DNA of 64,000 nt from Natronococcus pandeyae (GCF_008122205.1 NZ_PHNJ01000002.1:186001-250000); one strand, 5' to 3'. Counted from the stretch's first letter, positions 41,927 to 51,629 are shown. A program made the numbers and translations. The notes: generated by a model from the sequence alone, not told the origin.

Positions 41927-42859
41927 TCACTCGAGCAGTCGGCGACACTGTCGCCACAGCTGTCGGCGGCCGCGAGCGTCGCGAACGATCCGCCCGTAGT
42001 TCGCTCCCGACTGGGCGATCCACAGGAGTTTGTAGATCGGGAGTCGGCGATCGATTCCGGGGTCGACTCGAGCGTGACGCGTGTATCCGGTCCGGAACGC
42101 GTTCCGGAGGTGATCGCGCTCCCCGCGATCGAAATGAGCCGCGTGGAGGTCGACGAACCGGGCTTCGGCGCGTGCGAGCGCGTACTCCGCGTGCGTGACG
42201 TGGGCGTTCCCCCAGTCCAGAACGCCCGTAATCTCCCCCGTCGCCGCGGTCAACAGGTTCGAGGGCTGGTAGTCGCCGTGCGTGAGCACGGGTCGACAGT
42301 CGGGGTCACCAGCCAGCGGGACCGGGAGCCGCTCTATCGCCGGCTGGAGATCGATCGCGTGCCAGCCGTTCGGCTCGCACAGCCGAAGGGTGGCGCCGTC
42401 GCGGGCGAGCCCGCCCACGTGATCGAACGCGAGCGAGGGCGTCGCGTGAAGCCGACCGAGCAACTCCCCCGCCTCCCGGACGAGACGGCGGCGAACGGTC
42501 GGTTCGAGCCCGCGGTACCGGAGTCCCGGATTCTCCCCCGGCAGGAACTCGTACAGCGCCCACCGGTCGAGGCCGCCGGCCGAGTCTCTTTCGAGCGAGC
42601 GGCCCTCGAGCGAACCCGACGCGAGCACGGCCGGAACAGGGAGGTCGGTTTCGCTCCCGACGAGTTCGAGCACCAGCGGTTCGATCACGTCTCCGGTCCA
42701 GACGTTCCGTCCCCCGCGCTTGCAGACCGCCTGCGTCGGTTCGTCGGCGAGGTCGAGCAGTACGGTGTCGGCGACCGACCCCGCCGCAGGGCGACGGCTC
42801 GAGCGGAGTTCCGTCTCGAGTGCGGCCTCGACGATGCGCTCGAGTACGTCGCCGGTCAT
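41927..42859 (-). CDS. Aminoglycoside-phosphotransferase-family kinase
   Basis: This 310-residue protein has the choline/aminoglycoside-kinase fold: catalytic loop PVLTHGDYQPSNLL with the HGD and Asn, and the metal-binding LDWGNAHVTHAEY. The N-terminus MTGDVLERIVEAALETELR leads into an ATP-binding lobe. Substrates of haloarchaeal members are unknown and could be sugars, amino alcohols or macrolide-like compounds. Length is normal. It diverges from prs. Confidence 0.85.
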   Translation of the reverse strand: MTGDVLERIVEAALETELRSSRRPAAGSVADTVLLDLADEPTQAVCKRGGRNVWTGDVIEPLVLELVGSETDLPVPAVLASGSLEGRSLERDSAGGLDRWALYEFLPGENPGLRYRGLEPTVRRRLVREAGELLGRLHATPSLAFDHVGGLARDGATLRLCEPNGWHAIDLQPAIERLPVPLAGDPDCRPVLTHGDYQPSNLLTAATGEITGVLDWGNAHVTHAEYALARAEARFVDLHAAHFDRGERDHLRNAFRTGYTRHARVDPGIDRRLPIYKLLWIAQSGANYGRIVRDARGRRQLWRQCRRLLE

Positions 42860-42968
42860 CGCGGTGAGCGTACGGTCGGGGAGCCCGTAGCCCTTTGGCT
42901 ACGGGCGAAACCGGGGCCGCGGGAGCGAGAACGAAAACTGGTTTACCCACCGGACTGTGGCAACGACT

Positions 42969-43832
42969 ATGATCATTAGCGGATCCGCGTCGCAGTCGCT
43001 CGCTGCGACGCTCGCACGCGAACTCGAGGAACCGCTCGCGGCCGTCGAGTACGACCGCTTTCCCGACGGCGAACTGCTCGCGGCCGTTCCGGAGGTCGCC
43101 GAGGCCGAGGCCAACGTCGACCGGGCCGTCGTCGTCGCCTCGACTGTCTCGAGCGACGCACACCTCGAGGTACTCCAGCTACAGGACGCCGCTCGAGAGG
43201 CGGGCGCGAACGAGGTCGTCACCGTTCTGCCGTACATGGGCTACGGCCGCCAGGATAAGGCCTTCGAGCCGGGGCACCCGATCTCGGCACGGGCGGTCGC
43301 ACGGGCCATCTCGACCGGTGCGGACCGCGTGCTCACCGTCAACCCCCACGAGGAGGCCATCTGCGACTTTTTCGACCCCTCGGCGACCGCCGTCGACGCC
43401 GCCGATCGACTCGCCGAACCCCTCCCGGATGGGCTCGAGGACCCCGTCTTCCTCTCGCCCGACGAAGGGGCGATCGAACTCGCCGAGACGGTCCGCGACG
43501 CCTACGGGACGGGCGAGACCGACTACTTCGAGAAGACGCGCCACTCCGGGACGGAGGTCGAGATCTCGCCGAGCGACGTCGCCGTCGCCGACCGGGACGT
43601 CGTCGTCACCGACGACATCATCGCGACGGGGTCCACGATGAGCGAGGCCGTCGAAGTCCTCCAGGAACGCGACGTCGGACGCGTCTTCGTCACCTGCGTC
43701 CACCCGCTGCTCGCGCGCGACGCCGTGACGAAGCTCTCGAAGGCCGGCGTCGAGACGATCTACGGGACGGACACCATCGAACGCCAGCACAGCGCCGTCT
43801 CGGTCGCGTCGACGATCGCCGAGAAGCTATAA
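42969..43832 (+). CDS. prs: Ribose-phosphate pyrophosphokinase
   Basis: The 287-residue enzyme makes PRPP from ribose 5-phosphate and ATP, feeding nucleotide, histidine (see hisG) and tryptophan synthesis. Conserved blocks are ERFPDGE-like YDRFPDGELLAAVPEV, VVTVLPYMGYGRQDKAFEPG with the RQD motif, VLTVNPHEEAICDFF and the PRPP loop VVVTDDIIATGSTM. Its size is that of the archaeal class. ATG 42969 lies 27 nt after TTTAC (42942), giving a leaderless start, rather than the GTG four codons earlier. Confidence 0.95.
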   Translation: MIISGSASQSLAATLARELEEPLAAVEYDRFPDGELLAAVPEVAEAEANVDRAVVVASTVSSDAHLEVLQLQDAAREAGANEVVTVLPYMGYGRQDKAFEPGHPISARAVARAISTGADRVLTVNPHEEAICDFFDPSATAVDAADRLAEPLPDGLEDPVFLSPDEGAIELAETVRDAYGTGETDYFEKTRHSGTEVEISPSDVAVADRDVVVTDDIIATGSTMSEAVEVLQERDVGRVFVTCVHPLLARDAVTKLSKAGVETIYGTDTIERQHSAVSVASTIAEKL

Positions 43833-43854
43833 CGTTCTCGACCGGTATTGTCAG

Positions 43855-44391
43855 ATGCACGGAATCGTCCACAACACCCTGAAGTCGTACGTCGGCGCGA
43901 AGACCGACGACGAGACGTGGAACGCGATCGTCGAACGAGCGGGCGTCGAATCGACGCTGTACCTGCCGGTCAGCCACTACGACGACGTAGAGATCGACAG
44001 TATCCTCGAGGAACTCGCGTCGATGGCCGTCCAGGACCGGCCCGCGATCGAACGCGACTTCGGACGAACGCTCGCGCCGGAACTGTACTCGACGTTCGAC
44101 GCCCACCTCGATGGCGAGGCGGGACTGCTAGAGCTACTCACCTCGATCGAATCGATCACCGCGAACGTCGAGCGAACGACCGAGGAGACGACGCTTCCGG
44201 ACGTGACCTGCACGCGAGAACGCGACCGAGTGGTCGTCGTCCGCTACGACTCCCACCGCGACTACTGCGACCTGGCCCACGGCGTGCTCGAGGGACTCGT
44301 CGCCGAGTTCGACGCCGAAGCGACGGTGACGGAACGAGCGTGCACCCGAAACGGAGCCGACGACTGTGCGTTTCGGGTCGAACTCGAGTAG
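43855..44391 (+). CDS. H-NOX-like (haem NO-binding domain) protein, apparently without the proximal His
   Basis: The 178-residue protein has the H-NOX fold signature from MHGIVHNTLKSYVGAKTDDETWNAI through VESTLYLPVSHYDD to VVVRYDSHRDYCDLAHGVLE, with Tyr131-x-Ser133-x-Arg135 matching the family's propionate-binding YxSxR motif. The proximal haem His expected near residue 102 is not evident: the equivalent helix reads LLELLTSIESITANV, with Glu99 and Thr102. The last segment ends with CTRNGADDCAFRVELE. It follows prs by 22 nt. It may be a haem-free sensor or may use another ligand. Confidence 0.82.
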   Translation: MHGIVHNTLKSYVGAKTDDETWNAIVERAGVESTLYLPVSHYDDVEIDSILEELASMAVQDRPAIERDFGRTLAPELYSTFDAHLDGEAGLLELLTSIESITANVERTTEETTLPDVTCTRERDRVVVVRYDSHRDYCDLAHGVLEGLVAEFDAEATVTERACTRNGADDCAFRVELE

Positions 44392-44415
44392 CGGGATCGA
44401 CACGGGACGACCTCC

Positions 44416-46524
44416 TCATTCGCGTCGCGCCAGCAGAAGAGCCACGAGCGCGAGCGCCGCGAGTGCTGCCCCAGCGCCGAACCCAGGAATCTCTTCGAGT
44501 CGCGTCAGCACACCGCCGCCGACCGTGACCGTCGCCGACTGGTCGTCGACGGCGACCTCGTAGCGGCCGTCGTCCGCGAAGGTCAGCGTCGCCTCGACGG
44601 TCGTTCGCTCGCCGGGGGCGACTGACACCGGGCGCTCGACGGTCCCGTCGCTGGTCCGGAACTCGAGGACGGCCGCACCGGGCCGGGAGTCGGCGGCCGT
44701 CACCGTCGCGGTCGCCGTCACCGAATCACCCGGATCGACCCGGTCGGGTTCGACCGAGAGATCGGTCACCGCCACGCTCGAGGACGACCGGACGAGCACC
44801 GTGAACCGATCCTCGCCGACGCGAACGTCGTACTCGCCCGGTTCGGGCGGCGTCCAGGTGAGCGACGTCGTCGTTCTCTCGCCGCTCGCGAGGGAGATCG
44901 GATCGGAGTCGACGATCCTGCCGTCGACCGTCAGCGTGGCGTCGGCGGTGCCGTCCCGGTCGTCGGCGTTTTCGAGCGCGACCGGAACCGTGAGGGGTTC
45001 GTCGACGGGAACCGTGACGGTCGAGCCGTCGGTTCCGACCTGCCCGTCCCAGGACTCGCCGGCGACCTCGAGGCCGTCGTCGCCCACCCCGGACGTGACG
45101 GCGGGACCCTCCGGATCGAACGCGGCCGCGTGGTCCGATCGGTCCCAGGTCGAGGGCGTCTGGGCGGTTCGCGTGTATCGTTCGGCGGCCGACCGTACGT
45201 CCGACCCGCCCGCGTCCTCGACGGCCTCGAGGAACGCCCGCTCGGTGACGCGGTCGTCCCGCGCGTTCAGCGCCCTGAAGACGTCCTCGAGCGTGCGGTC
45301 GCCGTCGGTTTCCAGCCGAAGCTGTCGGTCGAGTTCGCCGTAGACGAGCGGCCCCTTCACGTAGTCGGTCCGCTCGTCGCTCCAGGTTCCGGGATCGGCG
45401 AGTACCCCGTCGGTGTACGGCGATCGCTCGCCGCGCTCGAGGAAGGTTCGGAACTCAGGGAACTCGATCAGTCCCTGCTCGAGGGCGAGCGTGGCCGCGT
45501 AGTACTCGGCCTGGGCCTCGACGAGCCAGCCGGTCTCGCTCGCGGTTCCGACGTCCGGATTGGCGTACGGCTGTCGCGTGTGGACGAACTCGTGGAGCCA
45601 GACGCTCGGGGCGCCCTCGAGAGCCGCGTCGGCGACGACCCAGGCGTCGGCCTGTCCGTACTGGAGGCCGCGGGCGGCCCAGTCGACGTCGTCGGGTACC
45701 GCGACAATGAAGACCTCGTCGTGGCTGGCACCGACGTCGAGGCTCGCGCTCGCGGCGGCGAGACGCTCGAGGATATCCGCCGGATCCTCCCGGAGGTCGG
45801 CGGCCGCGGGGACGACCAATCGAATCGTCTCGCCGTCGACCGTCCGTTCGTACTCCTCGACTTCGCCGAAGAAGGCGACGTCGCCGCCGGTCGCGCCGGG
45901 ACCGTCGACGGTGACCGTCTCCTCGTGACCGACGGGATCGGTCCGCTGGAGGGAGATCCCGATCGTCGGCACCTGGACGACGCCCCACTCGCCCGTGTCG
46001 ACGAACGTGTAGCCGCTCGCAGTCGAGTCGATCGACCGCTCCGCGTCGGCCGTGACGACCGACCCCTCGTGGTGGCCCTCGTAGCCCGTCCGATCGGTCG
46101 GCATCGTAAACCGGATCGTCGGTTCGTCGTCGCCGGTCCAGCGGTACGTTCCGTCGTCGGTCGACTCGAAGCCATCCGTTTCGACGACGGACGCCTCCGG
46201 CTCGAGGTCGATCTCGAACTCGGTCACCGAGTCGGGAACGCGAAACGTCATCTCGGTTTCGAACGCGTCGTCCCGTTCCGGGAGGTGGCGAAGAACGATC
46301 GTTCGATGGAGGACGTCGGCCGCCGGCGAGGGCGAATCGGCGACGTTAGCATCGGCGACAGCCGGCGTGCCGTCGGGAACGCCGGAGGCGTGCTCGGTGA
46401 CCGGCCGCTCGGTCGCACCCCCCGTCTCGAGGCCCGCGACCCCTGCAGGCAACGAGCCGATCAGGAGGAGGACGATGAGGACGACCCGGTAGTTCACGAA
46501 CAGATACTGGAAGCTGACCGTCAA
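44416..46524 (-). CDS. PGF-CTERM cell-surface metalloprotease-like protein
   Basis: The 702-residue protein has a signal sequence (RVVLIVLLLIGSLPAGVAGL), a large N-terminal region, a gluzincin-like site HEFVH at residues 311-315 with a downstream Glu in WLVEAQAEYYAA, a CARDB-like domain of about residues 500-665, and a C-terminal PGF-CTERM anchor (IPGFGAGAALAALALVALLLARRE). The anchor predicts cleavage and lipidation by archaeosortase A on the outer face. The HExxH...E arrangement resembles M1/M61-type peptidases. It diverges from the amylase gene. Confidence 0.82.
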   Translation of the reverse strand: MTVSFQYLFVNYRVVLIVLLLIGSLPAGVAGLETGGATERPVTEHASGVPDGTPAVADANVADSPSPAADVLHRTIVLRHLPERDDAFETEMTFRVPDSVTEFEIDLEPEASVVETDGFESTDDGTYRWTGDDEPTIRFTMPTDRTGYEGHHEGSVVTADAERSIDSTASGYTFVDTGEWGVVQVPTIGISLQRTDPVGHEETVTVDGPGATGGDVAFFGEVEEYERTVDGETIRLVVPAAADLREDPADILERLAAASASLDVGASHDEVFIVAVPDDVDWAARGLQYGQADAWVVADAALEGAPSVWLHEFVHTRQPYANPDVGTASETGWLVEAQAEYYAATLALEQGLIEFPEFRTFLERGERSPYTDGVLADPGTWSDERTDYVKGPLVYGELDRQLRLETDGDRTLEDVFRALNARDDRVTERAFLEAVEDAGGSDVRSAAERYTRTAQTPSTWDRSDHAAAFDPEGPAVTSGVGDDGLEVAGESWDGQVGTDGSTVTVPVDEPLTVPVALENADDRDGTADATLTVDGRIVDSDPISLASGERTTTSLTWTPPEPGEYDVRVGEDRFTVLVRSSSSVAVTDLSVEPDRVDPGDSVTATATVTAADSRPGAAVLEFRTSDGTVERPVSVAPGERTTVEATLTFADDGRYEVAVDDQSATVTVGGGVLTRLEEIPGFGAGAALAALALVALLLARRE

Positions 46525-46709
46525 GAAGTTCGCGATCAGTAGCCGTCGTGAGTGTCATCTATGTACAACGATCAGGACAAACTATATGTGTTGTAATATG
46601 TAATCATTCTTTGTATGCGACAGGTCGTATCACGAAAGAAGACGACACGCACGGCAACCGCTCCCACAGGGCAGCGGGCACGAACGAACGCGCGGACGGG
46701 AGGACGGAG

Positions 46710-49700
46710 ATGAGTTCGGGCGGGAACGGATTTCCGCGGCGAACGGTTCTCGGCGGCCTCGGTGGCCTCGCCGGCCTGGGGCTACTCTCGGCCGCTGGAA
46801 CGCAGCCCGCACTCGGCAGCGCGGCGGCGCTCGCTCGCGACGGATACACGCCGACCGTCGAGCGCTCGCGCCACCCGGGCCACCCACGGGTCGTCTCGGT
46901 CGGCGAGAAGCTGACCAACCCCGTTTTCATCGGCGAGGTCGACGGGCACACCCAGGGCGTTTACGGTGACCGCGACAACCTTGCACCCGGCGCGAGTCCG
47001 TCGCTCGAGTCCGACAACTACGACGCGGCCGACTTCGAGTGGTCGATCGCCGAGCGACCCGCCGACAGCGACGCCGAGTTGACGTTCGCCTCCCCGAGCG
47101 AGGAGAACGAGGAGGACCGCTACGACGAGGGCCGAGACAACGTCGCCGAGTTCGAGGCCGACGTTTCCGGAACCTACGTCCTCGAACTCGAGGACGACGC
47201 CGGCGAGGTCCACGAACTCACGATCCACGCCTTCCCCGAGGGCGACGGCCCGAAACCGCAGGTCGAACTCGAGGGCGACTACGACGCCGACGACGAGCAG
47301 TTCGTCCTCGAGTCGAATCCCGAGCCAGCGCCCGACTCGAGCGCAACCGAGGGCGACCTCGAGGTCGTCTTCCTCGCCGACGACCGCGACGCGCTGTCGA
47401 CCGACGAGATCGACGTCGACGGGACGGCGGCGACGATCGACGCGACGGCACTCGAGGGCGAGTCTGCCCGCGTCCACGCGGCCGCGTGGGACGGCGACGC
47501 CTACAGCGTCCTCGATACGGTCGAACTCCGTCCCGACGGCTCGGTCGACCTGCCGAACCGGCCGCCCGAGTGGGCCAACGACGCCGTCATCTACCAGATC
47601 TTCACCCGGTCGTGGGCCGGCGAACGGTTCGCGACGGACTTCGACGCTCTCATCCGCGGCGACGAGGACCTCGGCGCGGCGGGGCTGGACTACCTCGCCG
47701 ACCTGGGTATCGACGCGATCTGGCTGACGCCGGTCGTTCCCTCGGTGAGTTCGAAGATGCAGAACGAGGGCTTCATCGTCGGCGGCGGCCCCCACGGCTA
47801 CGATACGATCGACTACTTCAACGTCGCGCCGGATCTCGCACCCGACGGCAAAGAGCCGCTCGAGGCCTACCGGGAGTTCGTCGCGGCCTGTCACGAACGG
47901 GACATCAAGGTCGTCTTCGACACCGTCATCAACCACGCCGGCCGGTTCAACGGCCTGTTCCAGGACACGATCGCCGAGAAAGAGGGCGATCTCGAGGACA
48001 CCTGGTGGGACTTCCCCCGGGTCGCGGAGTGGGACGAGGAGTCGCCCCACTTCGACTGGTTCGACCGCGTCGAGGAAGACCGGATCGCCGAAAACCATGG
48101 CTACTTCGACGATGGAACGGTTCTCGAGCCCTCGCCGCGCCCGACCGGCTTCTGGGATCTGATGGTGATGCCCAACTGGAACTACGAGAACCTTGCCGTC
48201 CGGGAGTACATGCTCGCGTTCGCGGAGTTCTGGACGGGCGAGGTCGGCGTCGACGGCCTCCGCTGTGACATCGCGTGGGGCGTCCCCCACAGCTTCTGGA
48301 AGGAGGTTCGCGAGGTCGTTCACGAACACAACAGCGAGGTGTTGCTGTTCGACGAGTCGATCCCGAACGACTCCGCGTTCGCCGAGAACGAGTTCGACAT
48401 GCACTACGACAAGGAAGCGTTCACCGACACGGCCCTCGCCATCGGCCAGGGGTACGGCGACGCGAGCGGCTTCCTCGACGCTGTCGAGGGACGGGCCAAC
48501 GACGGCTTTCCGGACAAGGCGCTGTTCTACAACTGCATCGAGAACCACGACGAGGAACGAGTCTTGGACGCCGCACTGGACGCCTACGACGACGAGGCGT
48601 ACGCCTCGAAGCTCCAGCGCGCCTGCTGGGCGGCGACCGTTACGCTGCCCGGCGTGCCGGCGATCTACTACGGCCAGGAGCGCGAGATCAGTAAGTACGG
48701 GACACAGCGCCACCGCGGCGAGGACGACCCCCGCGACGACGGCGACGTCCAACCGGACGACATGCGCCGGGCGTTCATGAACTGGGGCGACGAGTTCGAC
48801 GACGCGCACCTCGAGTTCTACGAGGACCTGATCGCGTTCTACCACGAACACGAGGTACTCCAGAACGAGGCCGCCCTCCGCAAGGACTGGTACGACGCCG
48901 GCGGCGAGCACGTGCTGGTCTTCGGTCGTGATGCGAGCGACCTGGAGGGCGTCGACGGTCCCGAGAGGGTGCTGGTCGTCATCAACTACGAGGACGAACC
49001 GGTCGCGGTCGACCTCCGCGAGAGCGTCGATAGCCACGACCTGTTCACGGGCGAAGAGATCGACGTCGATCAGGACGACGAAACCGTAACCGTCGAGGTC
49101 GACACCGTCGCCGTCCTCGAGACCGAGGAGTTCGACCCCGTCGCCGAACCGATCGCCCGCTGGTTCGACGAAACCGGGGACGACCACGGCCCGGGCTGGT
49201 ACGAGTACCCGACCGCCGACGACTTCGCCGACGGCGCGTTCGACCTCCACAGTTTCGAGGTCCGCGACACCGGCGACAGCTACGAGTTCGCCCTCGAGGT
49301 CGGCGAACTCGAGAACGTCTGGAACCTTTCAGGCGGCTTCTCCGTGCAGTTCCCGCAGATCTACATCCACGACCCCGGCGCACCCGACGAGCAGGGGAGG
49401 ACCGAACCGAACCGCGACGGCGTCGGTGTCACCTTCGAGCAGCCCTACCACCACGAGATCATGGGCACCGGCGAGTGGGGCGGCTGGATCGACCCCGCCG
49501 ACGGCGGCGAGGGAACGGCGATCGACGTCTCCGCCGACCCGGGCGAGAACGAGATCGTCTTCGACGTCCCCGCCACGGCGTTCGAGGCGGCGTTCGAGGA
49601 CCTCGAGTTCGCGCCGCTGCTGCTCGGCTTCGACGGCGAGGGGTCGGGTGGCGTCCGGCCCGTCACGAGCGACGGCGGCGAGTGGACGTTCGAGGATACC

Positions 49701-50720
49701 GAGTTCGACGAGGAAGCCGACGGCACCCGTCACAACGTCATCGACGCGGTCACGTCCGGCGAGGAGGACAACGCGGAGGCCCTGGTCTACGACGAAGACG
49801 AACGCGCGACCGTCCCGTTCGTCGACGTCGCGGAAGGCGAACGGGGGATCGTCGCGCCCGGTGAGCGCGCCGTCCGCGTCGAGATCGGAAGCGGAACCGA
49901 CCACGGACCGGGAACGTACGAGTACCCACTGGTCGACGAGATTCCCGACGGGGCGTTCGACGCCGAGGCCGTCGACCTCTACGAGAGCGACGACTCCTAC
50001 ACGTTCGTCTATCGGATGGCCGAGGAGCTGACGAACCCGTGGGACGGCGACGGCGGCTTCTCGCTCCAGCACCTGCAGGTGTACGTCCGCGATCCCGACG
50101 GCGGTACGGGATCGACCGAGGCCAGACCTGGCGTCAACGCGACCTTCGAGGACGGCTACCACTACTGGCTGGCCGGGACGATGGACTGGGCGACCCTGGA
50201 AGCCGCGGACGGAACGGACCTCGGCGATCTTCACGTCGAGACGCTCGGCGATCGCGCGATCGCCATGCGGTTCTCGAAATCGGCGATCGAGGGCGACCTC
50301 ACAGAGATGAAGTTCGCACCGCTCGTGCTCGGCTTCGACGGCTGGGGAGAGGGCGGCGTCCGCGGCGTCGTGGAAGGCGAACCGGCCGAGTGGCAGTTCG
50401 GCGGCGCCGAGAACGAGAACGCACCCGCCGTGATCGATATGGCGACGCCGACGGGCGTCTCTCGCGAGGAAGCGCTCGCGTACTCCGCCGAGGAGCGAGC
50501 CGAAATCCCGTTCCGCCCGGTCGTCGCGACCGTCCGCGAGGCCATCGTCGGCCGCGACGACCCGCCCTCGCCGGACCACCTCGAGGAAGCGCGCGAGTAC
50601 AGAGACAGCGGCGACCCCGTCCCCGGCACCGGCGGCGCGACCGTCGACCAGGAGGCGTACCGCGAGATCGCTCGCGACGTCCGCGGCCACGGAGGTCGCG
50701 ACGGCGCTGACGACGACTGA
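46710..50720 (+). CDS. Secreted GH13 alpha-amylase with two C-terminal glucodextranase-C-like modules
   Basis: This 1336-residue enzyme has a Tat signal (FPRRTVLGGLGG), a beta-rich N-terminal domain of about residues 40-280, and a GH13 catalytic domain starting WANDAVIYQIFTRSWAG. Catalytic residues are Asp520 (GLRCDIAWG), Glu549 (LLFDESIP) and Asp614 (ENHDEERV). Two related modules follow, each with DHGPGxYEYP, about residues 825-1010 and 1070-1250, of the glucodextranase-C (DOMON-like) type. It should degrade starch or related alpha-glucans extracellularly. A longer frame to 46548 lacks a Tat motif at its N-terminus, so ATG 46710 was used. No transport genes are adjacent. Confidence 0.93.
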   Translation: MSSGGNGFPRRTVLGGLGGLAGLGLLSAAGTQPALGSAAALARDGYTPTVERSRHPGHPRVVSVGEKLTNPVFIGEVDGHTQGVYGDRDNLAPGASPSLESDNYDAADFEWSIAERPADSDAELTFASPSEENEEDRYDEGRDNVAEFEADVSGTYVLELEDDAGEVHELTIHAFPEGDGPKPQVELEGDYDADDEQFVLESNPEPAPDSSATEGDLEVVFLADDRDALSTDEIDVDGTAATIDATALEGESARVHAAAWDGDAYSVLDTVELRPDGSVDLPNRPPEWANDAVIYQIFTRSWAGERFATDFDALIRGDEDLGAAGLDYLADLGIDAIWLTPVVPSVSSKMQNEGFIVGGGPHGYDTIDYFNVAPDLAPDGKEPLEAYREFVAACHERDIKVVFDTVINHAGRFNGLFQDTIAEKEGDLEDTWWDFPRVAEWDEESPHFDWFDRVEEDRIAENHGYFDDGTVLEPSPRPTGFWDLMVMPNWNYENLAVREYMLAFAEFWTGEVGVDGLRCDIAWGVPHSFWKEVREVVHEHNSEVLLFDESIPNDSAFAENEFDMHYDKEAFTDTALAIGQGYGDASGFLDAVEGRANDGFPDKALFYNCIENHDEERVLDAALDAYDDEAYASKLQRACWAATVTLPGVPAIYYGQEREISKYGTQRHRGEDDPRDDGDVQPDDMRRAFMNWGDEFDDAHLEFYEDLIAFYHEHEVLQNEAALRKDWYDAGGEHVLVFGRDASDLEGVDGPERVLVVINYEDEPVAVDLRESVDSHDLFTGEEIDVDQDDETVTVEVDTVAVLETEEFDPVAEPIARWFDETGDDHGPGWYEYPTADDFADGAFDLHSFEVRDTGDSYEFALEVGELENVWNLSGGFSVQFPQIYIHDPGAPDEQGRTEPNRDGVGVTFEQPYHHEIMGTGEWGGWIDPADGGEGTAIDVSADPGENEIVFDVPATAFEAAFEDLEFAPLLLGFDGEGSGGVRPVTSDGGEWTFEDTEFDEEADGTRHNVIDAVTSGEEDNAEALVYDEDERATVPFVDVAEGERGIVAPGERAVRVEIGSGTDHGPGTYEYPLVDEIPDGAFDAEAVDLYESDDSYTFVYRMAEELTNPWDGDGGFSLQHLQVYVRDPDGGTGSTEARPGVNATFEDGYHYWLAGTMDWATLEAADGTDLGDLHVETLGDRAIAMRFSKSAIEGDLTEMKFAPLVLGFDGWGEGGVRGVVEGEPAEWQFGGAENENAPAVIDMATPTGVSREEALAYSAEERAEIPFRPVVATVREAIVGRDDPPSPDHLEEAREYRDSGDPVPGTGGATVDQEAYREIARDVRGHGGRDGADDD

Positions 50721-50849
50721 GGCAGGACGCGCCTCCGAACCGCCGGCCGTCTTTCCAAACCGCCGGCCGTCTCTCCGGACTACCGGCGTCTCTTGCGTAT
50801 GAGCGGCCAATCCTTTCGGGCTCGGTAACTGTACGTTGGTCACGTCTTC

Positions 50850-51317
50850 ATGAAACTCGACGACGTGGACCGCGGCATTCTTCACCTCCTGCAGGAGGAT
50901 GCCCGAAACAAGACCGCCGCCGAGATGGCGGAACAGGTCGGCGTCTCGGCCAGTACCGTTCGCAACCGGATCGAGGCGCTCGAGGACGAGGGCGTAATCT
51001 GCGGCTACCATCCGGAGATCGACTACGAACAGGCGGAGTACCAGCTTCACATGGTGATTATCTGCCACGCACCCGTCAGCGAGCGAGCGGAACTCGTCGA
51101 CACCGTGATGGAACTCGAGGGCGTCGTTACCGTCCGCGAAATGCTTACTGGCGACGCGAATATTCACGTCGAAGCCATCGGAACGAACTCCAGCACCGTC
51201 GACCAGATCACCAGCAGCATTACCGATCTGGGACTCGAGATCGAATCCGTGAATCTCGTGAAAGAGATGCACGTTCAGCCGTTCAATCATTTCGGAGAGA
51301 GCGAAGTTACTGACTGA
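50850..51317 (+). CDS. Lrp/AsnC-family transcriptional regulator
   Basis: The 155-residue protein has an N-terminal HTH (LDDVDRGILHLLQEDARNKT, EMAEQVGVSASTVRNRIEAL) and a C-terminal RAM/AsnC ligand-binding domain of about residues 65-145. Lrp-type regulators respond to amino acids or other small ligands and form octamers. It stands alone between the amylase and the second microprotein/wHTH pair, so its target cannot be named. Confidence 0.92.
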   Translation: MKLDDVDRGILHLLQEDARNKTAAEMAEQVGVSASTVRNRIEALEDEGVICGYHPEIDYEQAEYQLHMVIICHAPVSERAELVDTVMELEGVVTVREMLTGDANIHVEAIGTNSSTVDQITSSITDLGLEIESVNLVKEMHVQPFNHFGESEVTD

Positions 51318-51472
51318 GTAGTCGATCGACTGTTGCGAAAACCGGATCGGTTCTGGTCGGATGCTGTTGAAACTGCACTCCAGAGAGTTGCGGGGGACAG
51401 CAATGTATAATCTCAAATGGTGCGTAGTACGCAGTACGACTGCGGATTCCACAACTGCGTTATCACACGCCT

Positions 51473-51625
51473 ATGATACGGAGACACAAGCGTACGAAAG
51501 AAGCTGTACAACGTGGTACCTGTTCGATGATCTACACGGCGCGAACGGGGAACGAGGACACCGTTCGGCTCGTCGAAACGGACGGGTGTCAGTGTAGAAA
51601 AAACGGGTTCCGACTGCCGTCCTGA
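51473..51625 (+). CDS. Cys-containing microprotein related to that at 40585
   Basis: This 50-residue frame begins MIRRHKRTKEAVQRGTCSMI and has Cys17 and, after NEDTVRLVETDG, CQC (Cys39, 41). The stretch matches the protein at 40585-40785 in spacing (DDSVQLIGRKDGCRC against EDTVRLVETDGCQC). It lies 4 nt before a DUF7344-type wHTH gene, while the other copy follows one by 1 nt. Another frame here (51361-51597, 78 codons) has no protein resemblance. The DNA is unusually AT-rich. Confidence 0.6.
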   Translation: MIRRHKRTKEAVQRGTCSMIYTARTGNEDTVRLVETDGCQCRKNGFRLPS

Positions 51626-51629
51626 TCAG

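Noticed and set aside
46782-49250. 822-codon open frame antisense to the amylase
   Set aside because: It is exactly opposite a GH13 gene with catalytic residues. Long antisense frames are expected where third codon positions are mostly G or C.
49329-51452. 707-codon antisense frame spanning the amylase end and the Lrp gene
   Set aside because: It crosses two supported genes on the other strand and contains no recognisable domain.
51361-51597. 78-codon plus-strand frame
   Set aside because: Its residues show no haloarchaeal composition, while an overlapping frame (51473-51625) matches the microprotein at 40585.
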